Part shown: positions 9,601-16,554 of the stretch, piece after piece
Layout: each line of letters starts with the position of its first letter
How positions within the stretch are numbered: position 1 is the first letter of the stretch
Assembly: GCF_000717185.1 (NCBI RefSeq)
Contig: NZ_JNYE01000041.1
Span: 1-55,404, forward strand
Direction of reading: 5' to 3'
DNA length: 55,404 nt
DNA from: Kitasatospora phosalacinea
GTDB lineage: Bacteria > Actinomycetota > Actinomycetes > Streptomycetales > Streptomycetaceae
Position numbers and translations under genes: made by a program
The notes under the pieces: model-generated
Database searches by the model: none
What the model was told of the DNA's origin: nothing
Seen by the model: the letters and a program-made list of their open reading frames with translations, nothing else

Positions 9601-10143
9601 GGTCATCAGGGACGGGTCGGGGATCGGCGGCCCGGCGTGCAGCGGGCGGCGCGGCTGCGGCGGCACGGGCTGCTGCACGGCCGTCGCGGTCGCGGCGGGC
9701 TGGGCCTGCGGGCCGGCGAGGTGCAGGGTGCCGCTGCCGTCGGCGGACCCGGCGGGCTCGGCGGGCGGCTGGCCGCTCTCGGCGACCGGCGCGGCCCCGG
9801 CGCTCTCGGCGGGCGGGACGACGGTGAGGACGGGGGGCGCGAGCGGCGGCCAGGAGGGCGCGACGGGGGCGCCGGGCGGCTGTTCGCCCGCGGCGGCGTG
9901 CTCGGCGCCCTGGGCGGCCTCGCCCCAGGCGGTCTGCGGGCCGGGCATCAGCAGGACGTCGTCCTCGTCGTCGCCGTCGGGCTGGTCGAGGAAGGTGTAC
10001 GCCGGCCGCTGGTCGCCGTGCCAGGGCCCGGCGGGCGCGGCGGGCTGGAGGGGCGCGCCGAGGTGGGGCTCCGGTACGGCTCCGCCGGGCCCGGGTTCGG
10101 GCGCGAGGGGACCGGCACTGGGGGCGTGTCCGCCGTCGGTCAT
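6604..10143 (-). CDS. cobT: Fused BluB-type nitroreductase and CobT phosphoribosyltransferase with long low-complexity N-terminus
   Basis: A single 1179-residue frame with three parts. Residues 1 to about 595 are Ala/Pro/Glu/Val-rich repeats (VEPVAVEP, EAPAAEPQQPEAEQ) with no predicted fold. Residues about 598-815 are a BluB/nitroreductase domain (VIRERRDVRNGF, SVGYSQPWDFVVIRS, GVGWVSFFDEEEL), the family that makes 5,6-dimethylbenzimidazole by breaking down FMN. Residues about 828-1179 are CobT (MTKPAGSLG, IFAGDHGVHAQGVTPWP, TGDMGIANTT, and LGEGTGALLALPL with the catalytic Glu). CobT transfers phosphoribose from nicotinate mononucleotide to dimethylbenzimidazole for the lower ligand of B12. 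The start ATG 10143 has GGAAGGAG about 8 nt upstream. The fusion would couple synthesis and activation of the ligand. Ordinary BluB and CobT are separate proteins of about 220 and 350 residues. Confidence 0.93.
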   Translation of the reverse strand: MTDGGHAPSAGPLAPEPGPGGAVPEPHLGAPLQPAAPAGPWHGDQRPAYTFLDQPDGDDEDDVLLMPGPQTAWGEAAQGAEHAAAGEQPPGAPVAPSWPPLAPPVLTVVPPAESAGAAPVAESGQPPAEPAGSADGSGTLHLAGPQAQPAATATAVQQPVPPQPRRPLHAGPPIPDPSLMTGHVPVRSLAERGPSAPGGTPPHGVPVPAAETVQQQAPATGTPAHGVPVAVQAPAVQVPAPVQPQVVEAAAAAAVAAPVAEPVAEPVVEPVTEPVAEPAAVAPAVENAAEAVTVEPVAVAPVAEPVVAPVVEPVAGPAANLAPVFVEPAEPVEPIAAAAPVEPQAAETAPVEAEAEAVPSEPQPEAAAVAVAAEAAVDAPSAEQPAPVEPANVQAENVQPELAETVSGEAVAEPIPDPAAKPSGRGAHRRISAFLAAPAGLPLLEPETPAAAEPQQPEAEQAAPAAEQAVEPVAAVEPVAVEPVAVEPVAVEPAAEAPVEEQAAEPVTEAPEAPAAEAEPVAEPVVEAPVEAPAGEQAAEPVAEAPVETPEAPAAEPQQPEAEQAPEPAAEAAEAPEPVAEAPEAAVEPAAEEERPPAAPGYDEAGREAVHQVIRERRDVRNGFRSDAIPHEVLIRVLEAAHTAPSVGYSQPWDFVVIRSAKTRRKMHELAERQREAYADSLPKGRAKQFKEIKIEAILETPVNIVVTADRTRGGRHTLGRHTQPQMAPYSAALAVENLWLAARAEGLGVGWVSFFDEEELVRELGLPEHLDVVAYLCVGYVDAFPDEPELQQQGWAKKRPLSWVVHEEQYGNRALPGEEPHDLLTDTLRGIRPLDAKALGEAWDRQKRMTKPAGSLGVLELIAAQLSGLARQCPPPVPEPGCVAIFAGDHGVHAQGVTPWPQEVTAQMVGNFLAGGAVVNAFAAQIGTEVCVVDVGVAAELPDAIQQGRTTGLLPRKVKPGTDDMTQGPAMSRDEALRAVEVGIETARDLVAAGNKVLITGDMGIANTTASAALISVFTETDPAEVTGRGTGIDDETHARKVAVVRQALDLHKPDPADPIGVLSAVGGLEHAAIAGFLLGAASLRVPVILDGVIAGSAALVAKAIAPEVLAACIAGHRSAEPGHQTALAKLGLRPLIDLDLRLGEGTGALLALPLVQSAARAMHDVATFDSAGVTEKA

Positions 10144-10569
10144 GTCAATGCTCCTTCCAGGCCGCTTGCGCGTCCTCGGCGAGGTCCCCGGAGGCCCCGC
10201 CCACTTCGCCGGAACGGAACCGCACCGACCCGTCCCTTACTCCATCGGCCGTCACCCGCACGGGTGGCGTGCCATCAGAAACAACGACGGCCCCGGGCAA
10301 CCGGCACGACGGCGCGGCCGCTCCGGACCCTCACGGCATTCTTCCGGGCGGGTGCGCACCGCGTCGAATGCCCGCGAAGCGGGCCGTTCGGGTTGCAACG
10401 CGTCAAATGGGTGGCAACCGTGCCGGATCGGACACGGTGCTGCTTCGACGGGCTGGTCCCCGGGGAAACCCTACCGGCCGCGGCCGGGCCGATCTCGAAA
10501 CCCTGTCCGGATGCGACGGGGATCACCGTACCGCCCGGGTCGGACGGTCCGCGGGGGCGGAAACGGAGA
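10144..10569 (-). promoter_or_regulatory. Upstream region of cobT; no gene seen
   Basis: A 426-bp gap between cobL and cobT, both on the minus strand. It is less GC-biased at third positions than its neighbours and holds no convincing gene; an 83-codon frame at 10275-10526 has no RBS or family. On the minus strand a TTGACG box lies at 10406-10401, inside an imperfect inverted repeat (GGTTGC at 10391-10396, GCAACC at 10414-10419), and a GCCCGC-GAA-GCGGGC hairpin lies at 10370-10384. I could not find the B12-box or other conserved cobalamin-riboswitch elements. It most likely holds the cobT promoter. Confidence 0.4.
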
Positions 10570-11808
10570 TCAGTCGTACGGTTCTCCCCAGATCAGCAGG
10601 GTGTAGTCGCCGCGGCCGAAGGAGGGTCCGGCCTCCTCGTCGGCCTCGGCCCGCAGGGGGGCGGACTGCAGCAGCAGGGCGTCGGTGCGGTACCCGGCGG
10701 CGTCCAGGACGCGGCGGGTCTCGGTGGCCTCGGCGAGGCTGCGGGCGACGGCGACGACGCGTTCGGGCTTGCGGGCGGCGACGGCGCGGACCATCGCGGG
10801 GCCGCCCTGTTCGACGGCGGCGGCGTCGGGTTCGGGGAGCGCGCCGAGGACTTCGGGCCCGGCTCCGGCGGCGGTCTCGACCTCGACGCCGGCCTTGCGG
10901 GCGTTGGCGGAGATCCGGGCGCAGTCGGCGGGTTCGGCCTCGACGGCGACCACGGCGGCACCGAACCGGGCGGCTTCGACGGCGAGCGCGCCGTCCCCGG
11001 CGCCGACGGTCCACAGCAGGTCGCCGGGGGCGGGTGCGAGCCGGGCCAGCGCCAGCGCACGGACGTGCGGCGGTAGTGCGCGGGGGCGCCTGCCCTCGGC
11101 GTCCGCTCCGGCGTACGCCCGGCTGGGGAGGGCCCAGCCGCGCTGGGCGCCGGGGTGGTCGAGCGGTTTGCCGGCCAGCCAGCCGGAGGCGGCGTCGGCG
11201 GGTGGGACGTTGCCGATGACCAGGACGACCGAGGGGTCGCGCCAGTCGTGGTCGGGGACGCGCTCGGAGGTGAGGACGGTGACGTCCTCCTCCGGGGTGC
11301 CGAGGGCCTCGCAGACCACGAAGGTGCGGGGGACGCCGCGGAGCATCAGGGCGAGTTCGCTGGGCCCGGCGCCGCCGGTGGTGAGGACGGCGACCTTGGG
11401 GTGGGCGCGGCAGACGTTGGCGGCGCGGCGCAGGCGGCCGCCGTGGGCGGAGACCACCTGGGCGTCCTCCCAGGCCATCCCGGCCCGGGCGAAGGCGGTG
11501 GCCACCGAGGAGACGGCGGGCAGGACTTCGAGTTCGAGGCCGTACTCGGGGCGGCGCAGGGTGCGCACGACGCCGAAGAAGCCGGGGTCGCCCTCGGCGA
11601 CGACGACGGCGGTGCCGCGGTGGTCGGCGATCCTCCGGGCGGCGGCCCGCAGGTCGGCGAGGCCGATGCGTTCGGCGCGTGCGGGGACGGGGAGGGCGGC
11701 GAGCTGGTAGCCCGCTCCGGCGACCAGGGTGGCTCCGGCGAGCGCGCCGGCGGCGGCCTGGGTCAGCGGGGTGCCGTCCCACCCGATGACCGTGATCCGG
11801 TCAGCCAT
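10570..11808 (-). CDS. cobL: Precorrin-6Y C5,15-methyltransferase (decarboxylating), CbiE-CbiT fusion
   Basis: A 412-residue two-domain protein. Residues 1 to about 200 are the CbiE-type tetrapyrrole methylase (ITVIGWDGTPLT, VVVAEGDPGFFGVVRTL, VLPAVSSVATAFARAGMAWEDAQVVSAHGG). Residues about 220-405 are the CbiT-type class I SAM methyltransferase (GDLLWTVGAGDGALAVEAARFG as motif I). Together they methylate C5 and C15 of the corrin precursor and decarboxylate the C12 acetate side chain in aerobic-type cobalamin synthesis. The glycine-rich loop of CbiE is shorter than usual (GWDG in place of GxGxDG). Start is ATG 11808. It lies upstream of cobT on the same strand, separated by 426 bp. Confidence 0.9.
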   Translation of the reverse strand: MADRITVIGWDGTPLTQAAAGALAGATLVAGAGYQLAALPVPARAERIGLADLRAAARRIADHRGTAVVVAEGDPGFFGVVRTLRRPEYGLELEVLPAVSSVATAFARAGMAWEDAQVVSAHGGRLRRAANVCRAHPKVAVLTTGGAGPSELALMLRGVPRTFVVCEALGTPEEDVTVLTSERVPDHDWRDPSVVLVIGNVPPADAASGWLAGKPLDHPGAQRGWALPSRAYAGADAEGRRPRALPPHVRALALARLAPAPGDLLWTVGAGDGALAVEAARFGAAVVAVEAEPADCARISANARKAGVEVETAAGAGPEVLGALPEPDAAAVEQGGPAMVRAVAARKPERVVAVARSLAEATETRRVLDAAGYRTDALLLQSAPLRAEADEEAGPSFGRGDYTLLIWGEPYD

Positions 11809-11897
11809 CTGCGGCAGTTCTCCCTACGCCGTCGTTCCGCCCCTGGTGGGGTGCGCCGCGGGCGCTCCCTCGCCAGAGGCTACCCCCTGACCGGGGT

Positions 11898-12524
11898 TCA
11901 GCGGCGCAGGGCGTGGTGGCGGTCGTCGGGGTGGGCGGGTTCGGGCGGGTCGAGGTCCTCGGGGAGCAGGCTCCACACGATCAGGTCGGTGTGCTCCTCG
12001 GGCCCGGGGCCCCATTCACCGCCGCGGACTATGGCGGCGTTGCGCAGCACGCCTTCGCTGATCGCGCCGCTCTTCTGGGCGACCTGCTGGGCGGCGGTGT
12101 TGCCCGCGGCGGTGCGCAGTTCGAGGCGCTGGAAGCCGCGGTCCTCGAACAGCCACTGGGCGGTGCCGAGGACGGCCTCGGGGGCGTAGCCCTCGCCGCG
12201 GGCCCAGGGGGCGGTGACGAAGCGGACCTCGGTGGCGCGCAGGTGCCAGTCGGTGCGGTCGAGTTCGAGCAGGCCGACCAGCCGCTGGGTGAGGTGCTCG
12301 GTGACGGCGAAGACGATTCCGCGTCCCCGGGCGCGTCGTTCGGGCGCGTGGCGGGCGATCAGCTCGTGGGCGTCGGCCTGGCGGTAGGGGCGGGGGTGGC
12401 CGGTCCAGGTCTGGACGAGTTCGTCGTCGAGCATGGCGGCCAGTCCGGGGGCGTCCTGCTCCTCAAGGGGGCGCAGCAGCAGCCGTTCGGTGCTGATGGC
12501 GGTCTCGGGGAAGTTCGCAACCAT
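11898..12524 (-). CDS. GNAT family N-acetyltransferase (RimJ/RimL type)
   Basis: A 208-residue protein that begins with the family's usual ISTERLLLRPLEEQD strand. It continues with FAVTEHLTQRLVGLLELDR, then EVRFVTAPWARGEGYAPEAVLGTAQWLFEDRGFQRLELRTAAGNTAAQQVAQKSG, which contains the acetyl-CoA loop and the typical Asn-containing C-terminal helix. The substrate is unknown; this group includes ribosomal-protein N-terminal acetylases and antibiotic acetylases. The ATG at 12524 has GGAGAGAC about 6 nt upstream, so I rejected the longer frame to 12620. It sits alone between cobL and metQ on the minus strand. Its C-terminal 20 residues are Asp/His/Pro-rich and probably disordered. Confidence 0.85.
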   Translation of the reverse strand: MVANFPETAISTERLLLRPLEEQDAPGLAAMLDDELVQTWTGHPRPYRQADAHELIARHAPERRARGRGIVFAVTEHLTQRLVGLLELDRTDWHLRATEVRFVTAPWARGEGYAPEAVLGTAQWLFEDRGFQRLELRTAAGNTAAQQVAQKSGAISEGVLRNAAIVRGGEWGPGPEEHTDLIVWSLLPEDLDPPEPAHPDDRHHALRR

Positions 12525-12669
12525 GCCGTCTCTCCTCGCCGGGTCGTGGACACACCGTACGTCCCGCCCTTCGTCGGGCGTGCCAGCGTACCCGCTCCGC
12601 ACCTCACGGCTCGTCAGCACGGTGCCCCCGGCGGGGAGGCCGGGGGCGGCTCGGGGTGTCGGGCGGGGG

Positions 12670-13506
12670 TCAGAACGCCGGGATGACGGCGCCCTGGAAG
12701 TTGTCGTCGATGTACTTCTTGACCTCGTCGGAGTGCAGCAGCTCGGCGAGCTTCTGCACCCGCGGGTCGTTCTCGTGGCCCTTCTTGACGGCGAGGATGT
12801 TGGCGTAGGGGTTGCCCTCGGCCTTCTCCAGCACCAGGGCGTCGGTGGCGGGCTTGAGGTCGGCGCCCAGCGCGTAGTTGCCGTTGATGACGGCGGCGTC
12901 GACGTCGTCGAGGGCGCGCGGCAGCTGGGCGGCCTCCAGTTCCTTGAACTTGAGGTTCTTCGGGTTGGAGGCGACGTCCTGGACTGTGGCGGTGGTGCCG
13001 GCGCCGTCCTTGAGGGTGATCACGCCGTTGTCGGCGAGCAGCTTGAGCGCCCGGCCCTCGTTGGTGGCGTCGTTCGGGACGGCGACCTGGGCGCCGTCCT
13101 TGAGCTCGCCGACGCTCTTGACCTTCTTGGAGTAGACGCCGAGCGGCTCCAGGTGGACGGCCTCGACGGAGACGATGTCCGTGCCGTTCTTCTTGTTGAA
13201 GTCGTCCAGGTAGGGCTGGTGCTGGAAGTAGTTCGCGTCCGCGGAGCCGTCCTGGACCGAGGTGTTGGGGGTCACGTAGTCGGTGACCTCCTTGACGTCC
13301 AGCTTGAGGCCCGCCTTGGCCGCCAGGTTGTCCTGCACGAACTTGAGGACCTGCGCGTGCGGGGTGGGGCTGGCGACGACCACCAGGGGCTTGTTCGGGT
13401 CGGCGGAGGCGCCGGAGTCCGAGGAGCCCGAGGAGCAGGCGGCGAGGGTGAGCGCGAGGCCGGCGGCGGTGGCGGTCAGGGCGGTGGTCTTCAGAACGTT
13501 ACGCAC
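12670..13506 (-). CDS. metQ: MetQ/NlpA family substrate-binding lipoprotein
   Basis: A 278-residue lipoprotein. The signal peptide ends in the lipobox LAAC with Cys24 as the lipidated residue, followed by a Ser/Gly linker. The mature part has NlpA/MetQ features: VVASPTPHAQVLKFVQ, LKLDVKEVTDYVTPN, the EAVHLEPLGVYSKK hinge region, VAVPNDATNEGRAL, and a C-terminal EVKKYIDDNFQGAVIPAF. It is predicted to capture methionine (or a related D-isomer or sulfoxide) outside the membrane and hand it to MetN/MetI. It is the third gene of metN-metI-metQ, 75 bp after metI, with a hairpin in that gap. Its stop is followed by the acetyltransferase gene on the same strand. Confidence 0.93.
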   Translation of the reverse strand: MRNVLKTTALTATAAGLALTLAACSSGSSDSGASADPNKPLVVVASPTPHAQVLKFVQDNLAAKAGLKLDVKEVTDYVTPNTSVQDGSADANYFQHQPYLDDFNKKNGTDIVSVEAVHLEPLGVYSKKVKSVGELKDGAQVAVPNDATNEGRALKLLADNGVITLKDGAGTTATVQDVASNPKNLKFKELEAAQLPRALDDVDAAVINGNYALGADLKPATDALVLEKAEGNPYANILAVKKGHENDPRVQKLAELLHSDEVKKYIDDNFQGAVIPAF

Positions 13507-13555
13507 GAAAAGTGCCTTTCTGCGGGGTGCGAACGGCCCTGGTGGGGCCGGGGCG

Positions 13556-13578
13556 CCCGTCCCGTGGTGCGGGACGGG
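13556..13578 (-). other. Intercistronic stem-loop between metI and metQ
   Basis: CCCGTCCCG (13556-13564) pairs perfectly with CGGGACGGG (13570-13578) across a 5-nt loop, beginning 3 bp after the metI stop. It has no T tract. It may protect the metN-metI part of the mRNA or reduce read-through into metQ, as with many binding-protein operons. Confidence 0.55.
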
Positions 13579-13581
13579 GAG

Positions 13582-14322
13582 TCAGCGGGAGGAGAGCAGG
13601 TCTTCCTCGGTGGCGTCCGGCTTCGCCGTGGCGGAGCGGAAGAAGCTGAGCGGGCTGCGGTAGTCGCCGCGGTGCGAGAGCCGGCGGGCGGCGAAGTCGC
13701 CGAGCAGTTGGATCGCGGTGACGATGACGACGATCTCGGCGACGATGACCCACATGAAGGCGGTCTCGAAGCGCAGGTAGCCGTAGGTGATGGCGAGGCT
13801 GCCAAGGCCGCCGCCGCCGACGGTGCCGGCCATCGCGGAGTAGCCGATCAGCGCGATCACCGTGGTGGTGGCGGAGGCGACCAGCGAGGGCAGCGCCTCG
13901 GGCAGCAGGGTCTTGCGGACGATGGTGCCGGTGCCCGCGCCCATCGACTTGAGCGCCTCGACCAGGCCGCCGTCCACCTCGCGGACGGAGGTCTCCACCA
14001 GCCGGGCGAAGAACGGGATCGCGCCGATCGCCAGCGGGACGCTGGCGGCCTGCCAGCCGAGCGAGGTGCCCATGACCAGCTTGGTGAACGGGATCACCGC
14101 GACGATCAGGATGACGAACGGGATGGAGCGGCCGACGTTGACGACCGCGCCGAGCACCCGGCTGACCGGCAGGTTCTGCAGCAGGCCGCCCTTGTCGGTG
14201 AGCACCAGCAGCAGCCCGACGGGCAGGCCGACCAGCAGCGTGGCGAGGCCCGCGATGCCGACCATCCCGAGGGTCTCCCAGGTGGCGGGCCACATCAGTT
14301 CCTGCATCTGGTCCCAGGTCAT
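13582..14322 (-). CDS. metI: Methionine ABC transporter permease MetI
   Basis: A 246-residue inner-membrane permease of the MetI type, with five to six hydrophobic segments. The first is around 18-42 (TLGMVGIAGLATLLVGLPVGLLLVLT) and is followed by NVGRSIPFVILIVAVIPFTKLVMGTSLG. The EAA-like coupling loop is EALKSMGAGTGTIVRKTLLPEALPSLVAS, which contacts the ATPase. The C-terminal 25 residues are hydrophilic and somewhat longer than in E. coli MetI. The start ATG (14322) overlaps the metN stop by 4 bp (ATGA), showing translational coupling with the ATPase gene. Confidence 0.93.
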   Translation of the reverse strand: MTWDQMQELMWPATWETLGMVGIAGLATLLVGLPVGLLLVLTDKGGLLQNLPVSRVLGAVVNVGRSIPFVILIVAVIPFTKLVMGTSLGWQAASVPLAIGAIPFFARLVETSVREVDGGLVEALKSMGAGTGTIVRKTLLPEALPSLVASATTTVIALIGYSAMAGTVGGGGLGSLAITYGYLRFETAFMWVIVAEIVVIVTAIQLLGDFAARRLSHRGDYRSPLSFFRSATAKPDATEEDLLSSR

Positions 14323-15344
14323 GCGGCCGCTCCGTTCGACGGGTCGAGGACGTCCACCTGGAGGCCCTGTTGGCGCAGGTAGCCGATCGGCACCACGTTG
14401 TCGGTGTGGCTGCCGGGCAGTTCGACCCGCATCCGGCCGACCAGGCGGCCCGCGATGGTCTCGACGGCCGCGCCGAGGATGTTGATGTCGATCTGGTAGG
14501 TGCGGGCCAGCTGGGAGACGAACGGCTGGGCGGGCGCGTCGCCCTGGAAGGTGATCTCCAGGACGGTGCGCTCCGGGTCCCGGGTGCCGAAGTCGCCGAG
14601 CGGGAAGAGGTCCCGGGCGATCCGCGAGTGGCCGTCGGAGAGCAGGTCGGTGAGCTGCCCGCTCTCCACGACCTTGCCGCCGCGCATCAGGGCGGCGGAG
14701 TCGCAGACCGACTTGATGACGTCCATCTCGTGGGTGATCAGCAGGACCGTCAGGCCGAGCTGCTGGTTGAGCTCGCGCAGCAGTTCGAGGATGGAGCGGG
14801 TGGTCTCCGGGTCGAGGGCGCTGGTGGCCTCGTCGGAGAGCAGCACCTTGGGGTCGCCGGCCAGGGCGCGGGCGATGCCGACGCGCTGCTTCTGGCCGCC
14901 GGAGAGCTGGGAGGGGTGGCTGCGGGCCTTGTCGGCGAGGCCGACCAGGTCGAGCAGTTCGGCGGCCTTGCGGCGGCGCTCGCGGCGGTCCAGGCCGGTG
15001 ATCTCCAGCGGGAGTTCGACGTTCTGCTGGACGGTGCGCGAGGAGAGCAGGTTGAAGTGCTGGAAGACCATGCCGATCCGCTGCCGGGCGGCGCGCAGGT
15101 CGCGTCCGGCGCGCTGCTCGCTGCCGGACAGCGCGGTCAGTTCCACGCCGTCGACGGTGACGGTGCCGGAGGTGGGCCGCTCCAGCAGGTTGACGCACCG
15201 GATCAGGGTGGACTTGCCGGCGCCGCTGGTGCCGACGACCCCGAACACCTCGCCCTGCCGCACGTGCAGGTCCACGTCGTCCAGCGCCCGGACCTCGCGG
15301 CCCTGGGAGCGGTAGACCTTGGTCAGGCCCTTGGTGGTGATCAC
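14319..15344 (-). CDS. metN: Methionine ABC transporter ATP-binding protein MetN
   Basis: A 341-residue ABC ATPase. Walker A is GTSGAGKST at about 38-46, followed by the Q-loop in GMVFQHFNLLSSRTV, the signature LSGGQKQRVGIARALAGDP, and Walker B with the D-loop VLLSDEATSALDPETT (Ser replaces the more common Cys before DEAT). The switch is ITHEMDV. The last 80 residues form the NIL/ACT-like regulatory domain of MetN (VLEITFQGDAPAQPFVSQLARTYQIDINILGAAVETI), which in E. coli binds methionine and causes trans-inhibition. I chose the GTG at 15344, with GGAAG 6 nt upstream; the frame is open to 15452, but that part is not conserved-looking. It is the first structural gene of metN-metI-metQ. Confidence 0.93.
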   Translation of the reverse strand: MITTKGLTKVYRSQGREVRALDDVDLHVRQGEVFGVVGTSGAGKSTLIRCVNLLERPTSGTVTVDGVELTALSGSEQRAGRDLRAARQRIGMVFQHFNLLSSRTVQQNVELPLEITGLDRRERRRKAAELLDLVGLADKARSHPSQLSGGQKQRVGIARALAGDPKVLLSDEATSALDPETTRSILELLRELNQQLGLTVLLITHEMDVIKSVCDSAALMRGGKVVESGQLTDLLSDGHSRIARDLFPLGDFGTRDPERTVLEITFQGDAPAQPFVSQLARTYQIDINILGAAVETIAGRLVGRMRVELPGSHTDNVVPIGYLRQQGLQVDVLDPSNGAAA

Positions 15345-15548
15345 AGCTGCTTCCGTTGTTCGTCTGCGGACGGCCGCGGGGGCGTCCGCGCCAATGGCGG
15401 ATGGGCACGCGGGTGCCTGGGAGGAGTGGGCCGCCGACGCTGTCTCGATCATGGCCGCCGGCCGGGCGGGCCGCCCGTGGGCGTGGCCCTAACGAGTCAT
15501 CAGCGGGCGGGGCGCGAGCGGGCGTCGGGGCGGGGCCTCAACGGGGCT

Positions 15549-15635
15549 TCAGCGGCGACACATTCGACGGCCGCACATGCGCGACTCACCTGCCGGCGTC
15601 GCGCCGGTGGGGATGCACGTCGTCGTCGCGGTCAT
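15549..15635 (-). CDS. Cys/Arg-rich short leader ORF upstream of metNIQ
   Basis: A 28-codon frame (ATG 15635, TGA 15549-15551) about 200 bp upstream of metN. It starts MTATTTCIPTG and ends MCGRRMCRR, giving Cys at positions 7, 21 and 26 and Met at 1, 20 and 25. There is no upstream RBS; instead a -10-like TTTACT ends exactly 7 nt before the ATG, as expected for a leaderless mRNA. Its position before a sulfur-amino-acid transporter and its clustering of Cys, Met and Arg codons fit an attenuation leader that senses Cys or Met supply. Cys-rich leaderless attenuator ORFs are known in mycobacteria. That this one is translated is an inference. Confidence 0.5.
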   Translation of the reverse strand: MTATTTCIPTGATPAGESRMCGRRMCRR

Positions 15636-15642
15636 GGAACCC

Positions 15643-15672
15643 AGTAAATCAGACATTTGGTCTACGTCCCAA
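15643..15672 (-). promoter_or_regulatory. Probable promoter of the metNIQ leader transcript
   Basis: On the minus strand, TTGGGA (15672-15667) and TTTACT (15648-15643) are separated by 18 bp. The predicted start of transcription coincides with the ATG of the short leader ORF at 15635. The surrounding 60 bp is clearly AT-richer than the rest of the window. Confidence 0.45.
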
Positions 15673-15723
15673 TTCTCAGGACGCGCCGTCCACGATGTGG
15701 TCACGGCCCTTGCGGCACAAGCA

Positions 15724-15762
15724 CTGCGGCGCCCGACCCCTCGTTCGGGTCGGGCGCCGCAG
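15724..15762 (-). terminator. Strong intrinsic-type terminator after the acetyltransferase
   Basis: A perfect 16-bp stem (15724-15739 with 15747-15762) and a 7-nt loop, starting 11 bp past the stop of the acetyltransferase gene on the minus strand. It insulates that gene from the metNIQ promoter just downstream. Confidence 0.8.
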
Positions 15763-15773
15763 CGGGTGCGCGC

Positions 15774-16268
15774 TCAGGCGGCCAGGGAGGCCGCCACCGG
15801 CTTGGCCAGCGTCACGATCGACAGTCGGCGCGACACCTCGCGCACCTCGGTCTCGCGGTAGCCGAGCCTGCGGTACAGGCGCAGGTTGCCCAGGCTGCGG
15901 TGGCCGGTGAACAGTTCGAAGCCGCCCGTCGCGCCGTCGGCGGCCAGCTGCGCCTCCAGCGCCTCCAGCAGGCGGCGGCCCAGGCCGTGCCGCTGCATCC
16001 GCGGGTGCACCACCAGCCGGCCGATCTGGCCCACGCCGCTGGCGTCCACCCAGCCGCGGGCGCTGCCCACGACCTCGTCGCCGAGCCGGGCCACCAGCAC
16101 CCGGTGCTCGGACATCTCGGCCTTCAGGCTCTCCAGGGTCTGGGTCAGCGGCTCCAGCGTCCAGTCGCCGTACAGCTCCGCCTCGCTCTGGTAGCCGAGG
16201 TACTGGAGCTTGAGGATCTGCTCCGCCTCTTCCGGTCGTGCCGCTGCGATGATCACACTCATGCCCAT
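15774..16268 (-). CDS. GNAT family N-acetyltransferase
   Basis: A 164-residue single-domain acetyltransferase. The core RLVVHPRMQRHGLGRRLLEALEAQL contains the acetyl-CoA pyrophosphate loop (Q/RxxGxG/A type), preceded by EVVGSARGWV and followed by ELFTGHRSLGNLRLYRRLGYRETE, which is the common C-terminal signature (N-x-R-L-Y-x-x-x-G-Y). Substrate unknown. Start is ATG 16268; ATG 16262 is possible (MSVIIAAARPEEAEQ). A consensus-like promoter lies about 165 bp upstream, and the gene ends in a strong terminator, so it appears monocistronic. Confidence 0.85.
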   Translation of the reverse strand: MGMSVIIAAARPEEAEQILKLQYLGYQSEAELYGDWTLEPLTQTLESLKAEMSEHRVLVARLGDEVVGSARGWVDASGVGQIGRLVVHPRMQRHGLGRRLLEALEAQLAADGATGGFELFTGHRSLGNLRLYRRLGYRETEVREVSRRLSIVTLAKPVAASLAA

Positions 16269-16431
16269 GTGCGGGGGCCTCCATCGTTAAGTGCCCGGCG
16301 CGTGCGAGTGAGGGTCCTGCACCGGTTCCTGTCCGAGGTGTGCCCGGACGGGGATCGGCCCGGCCCGGGAAAAGCGCGACGCGTCCCGCCGGACGGTGGT
16401 CCGGGCCGCCGGGACTGGCGCGCTCACGCTC

Positions 16432-16459
16432 AGTATCCGGGCAGCCGGGCGACCGTCAA
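16432..16459 (-). promoter_or_regulatory. Probable housekeeping promoter upstream of the acetyltransferase
   Basis: On the minus strand, TTGACG (16459-16454) and GATACT (16437-16432) are 16 bp apart. The transcript would have a 5' leader of about 155 nt before ATG 16268; I see no riboswitch fold in it. The gap 16269-16554 holds no other gene. Confidence 0.45.
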
Positions 16460-16554
16460 GAGAGACGTTCGCCACCGCTCTACCCAGACGCCAACCGTTC
16501 TCAACCTCCCCGACGCCCGACGTGGCGAGCGTCACGCCCCGCGGGCGGCGCCCG

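Noticed and set aside
10275..10526. 83-codon frame upstream of cobT
   Set aside because: No RBS, no recognisable family and weak codon bias; more likely part of the cobT leader.
10144..10569. Possible cobalamin riboswitch upstream of cobT
   Set aside because: The B12-box and the other conserved riboswitch segments could not be found on the minus strand; only short generic hairpins are present.
6649..11076. A 1475-codon open frame on the plus strand across cobT and cobL
   Set aside because: It is the antisense shadow of strongly GC-biased genes. The minus-strand frame has clear BluB, CobT and CobL motifs, while this one has none.
15345..15640. Possible SAM riboswitch upstream of metN
   Set aside because: I could not match the conserved cores of SAM-I, SAM-II or SAM-IV; the short leader ORF explains the region better. 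A covariance-model search would settle it.
16287..16535. 82-codon minus-strand frame upstream of the acetyltransferase
   Set aside because: It overlaps the predicted promoter and shows no domain or RBS.
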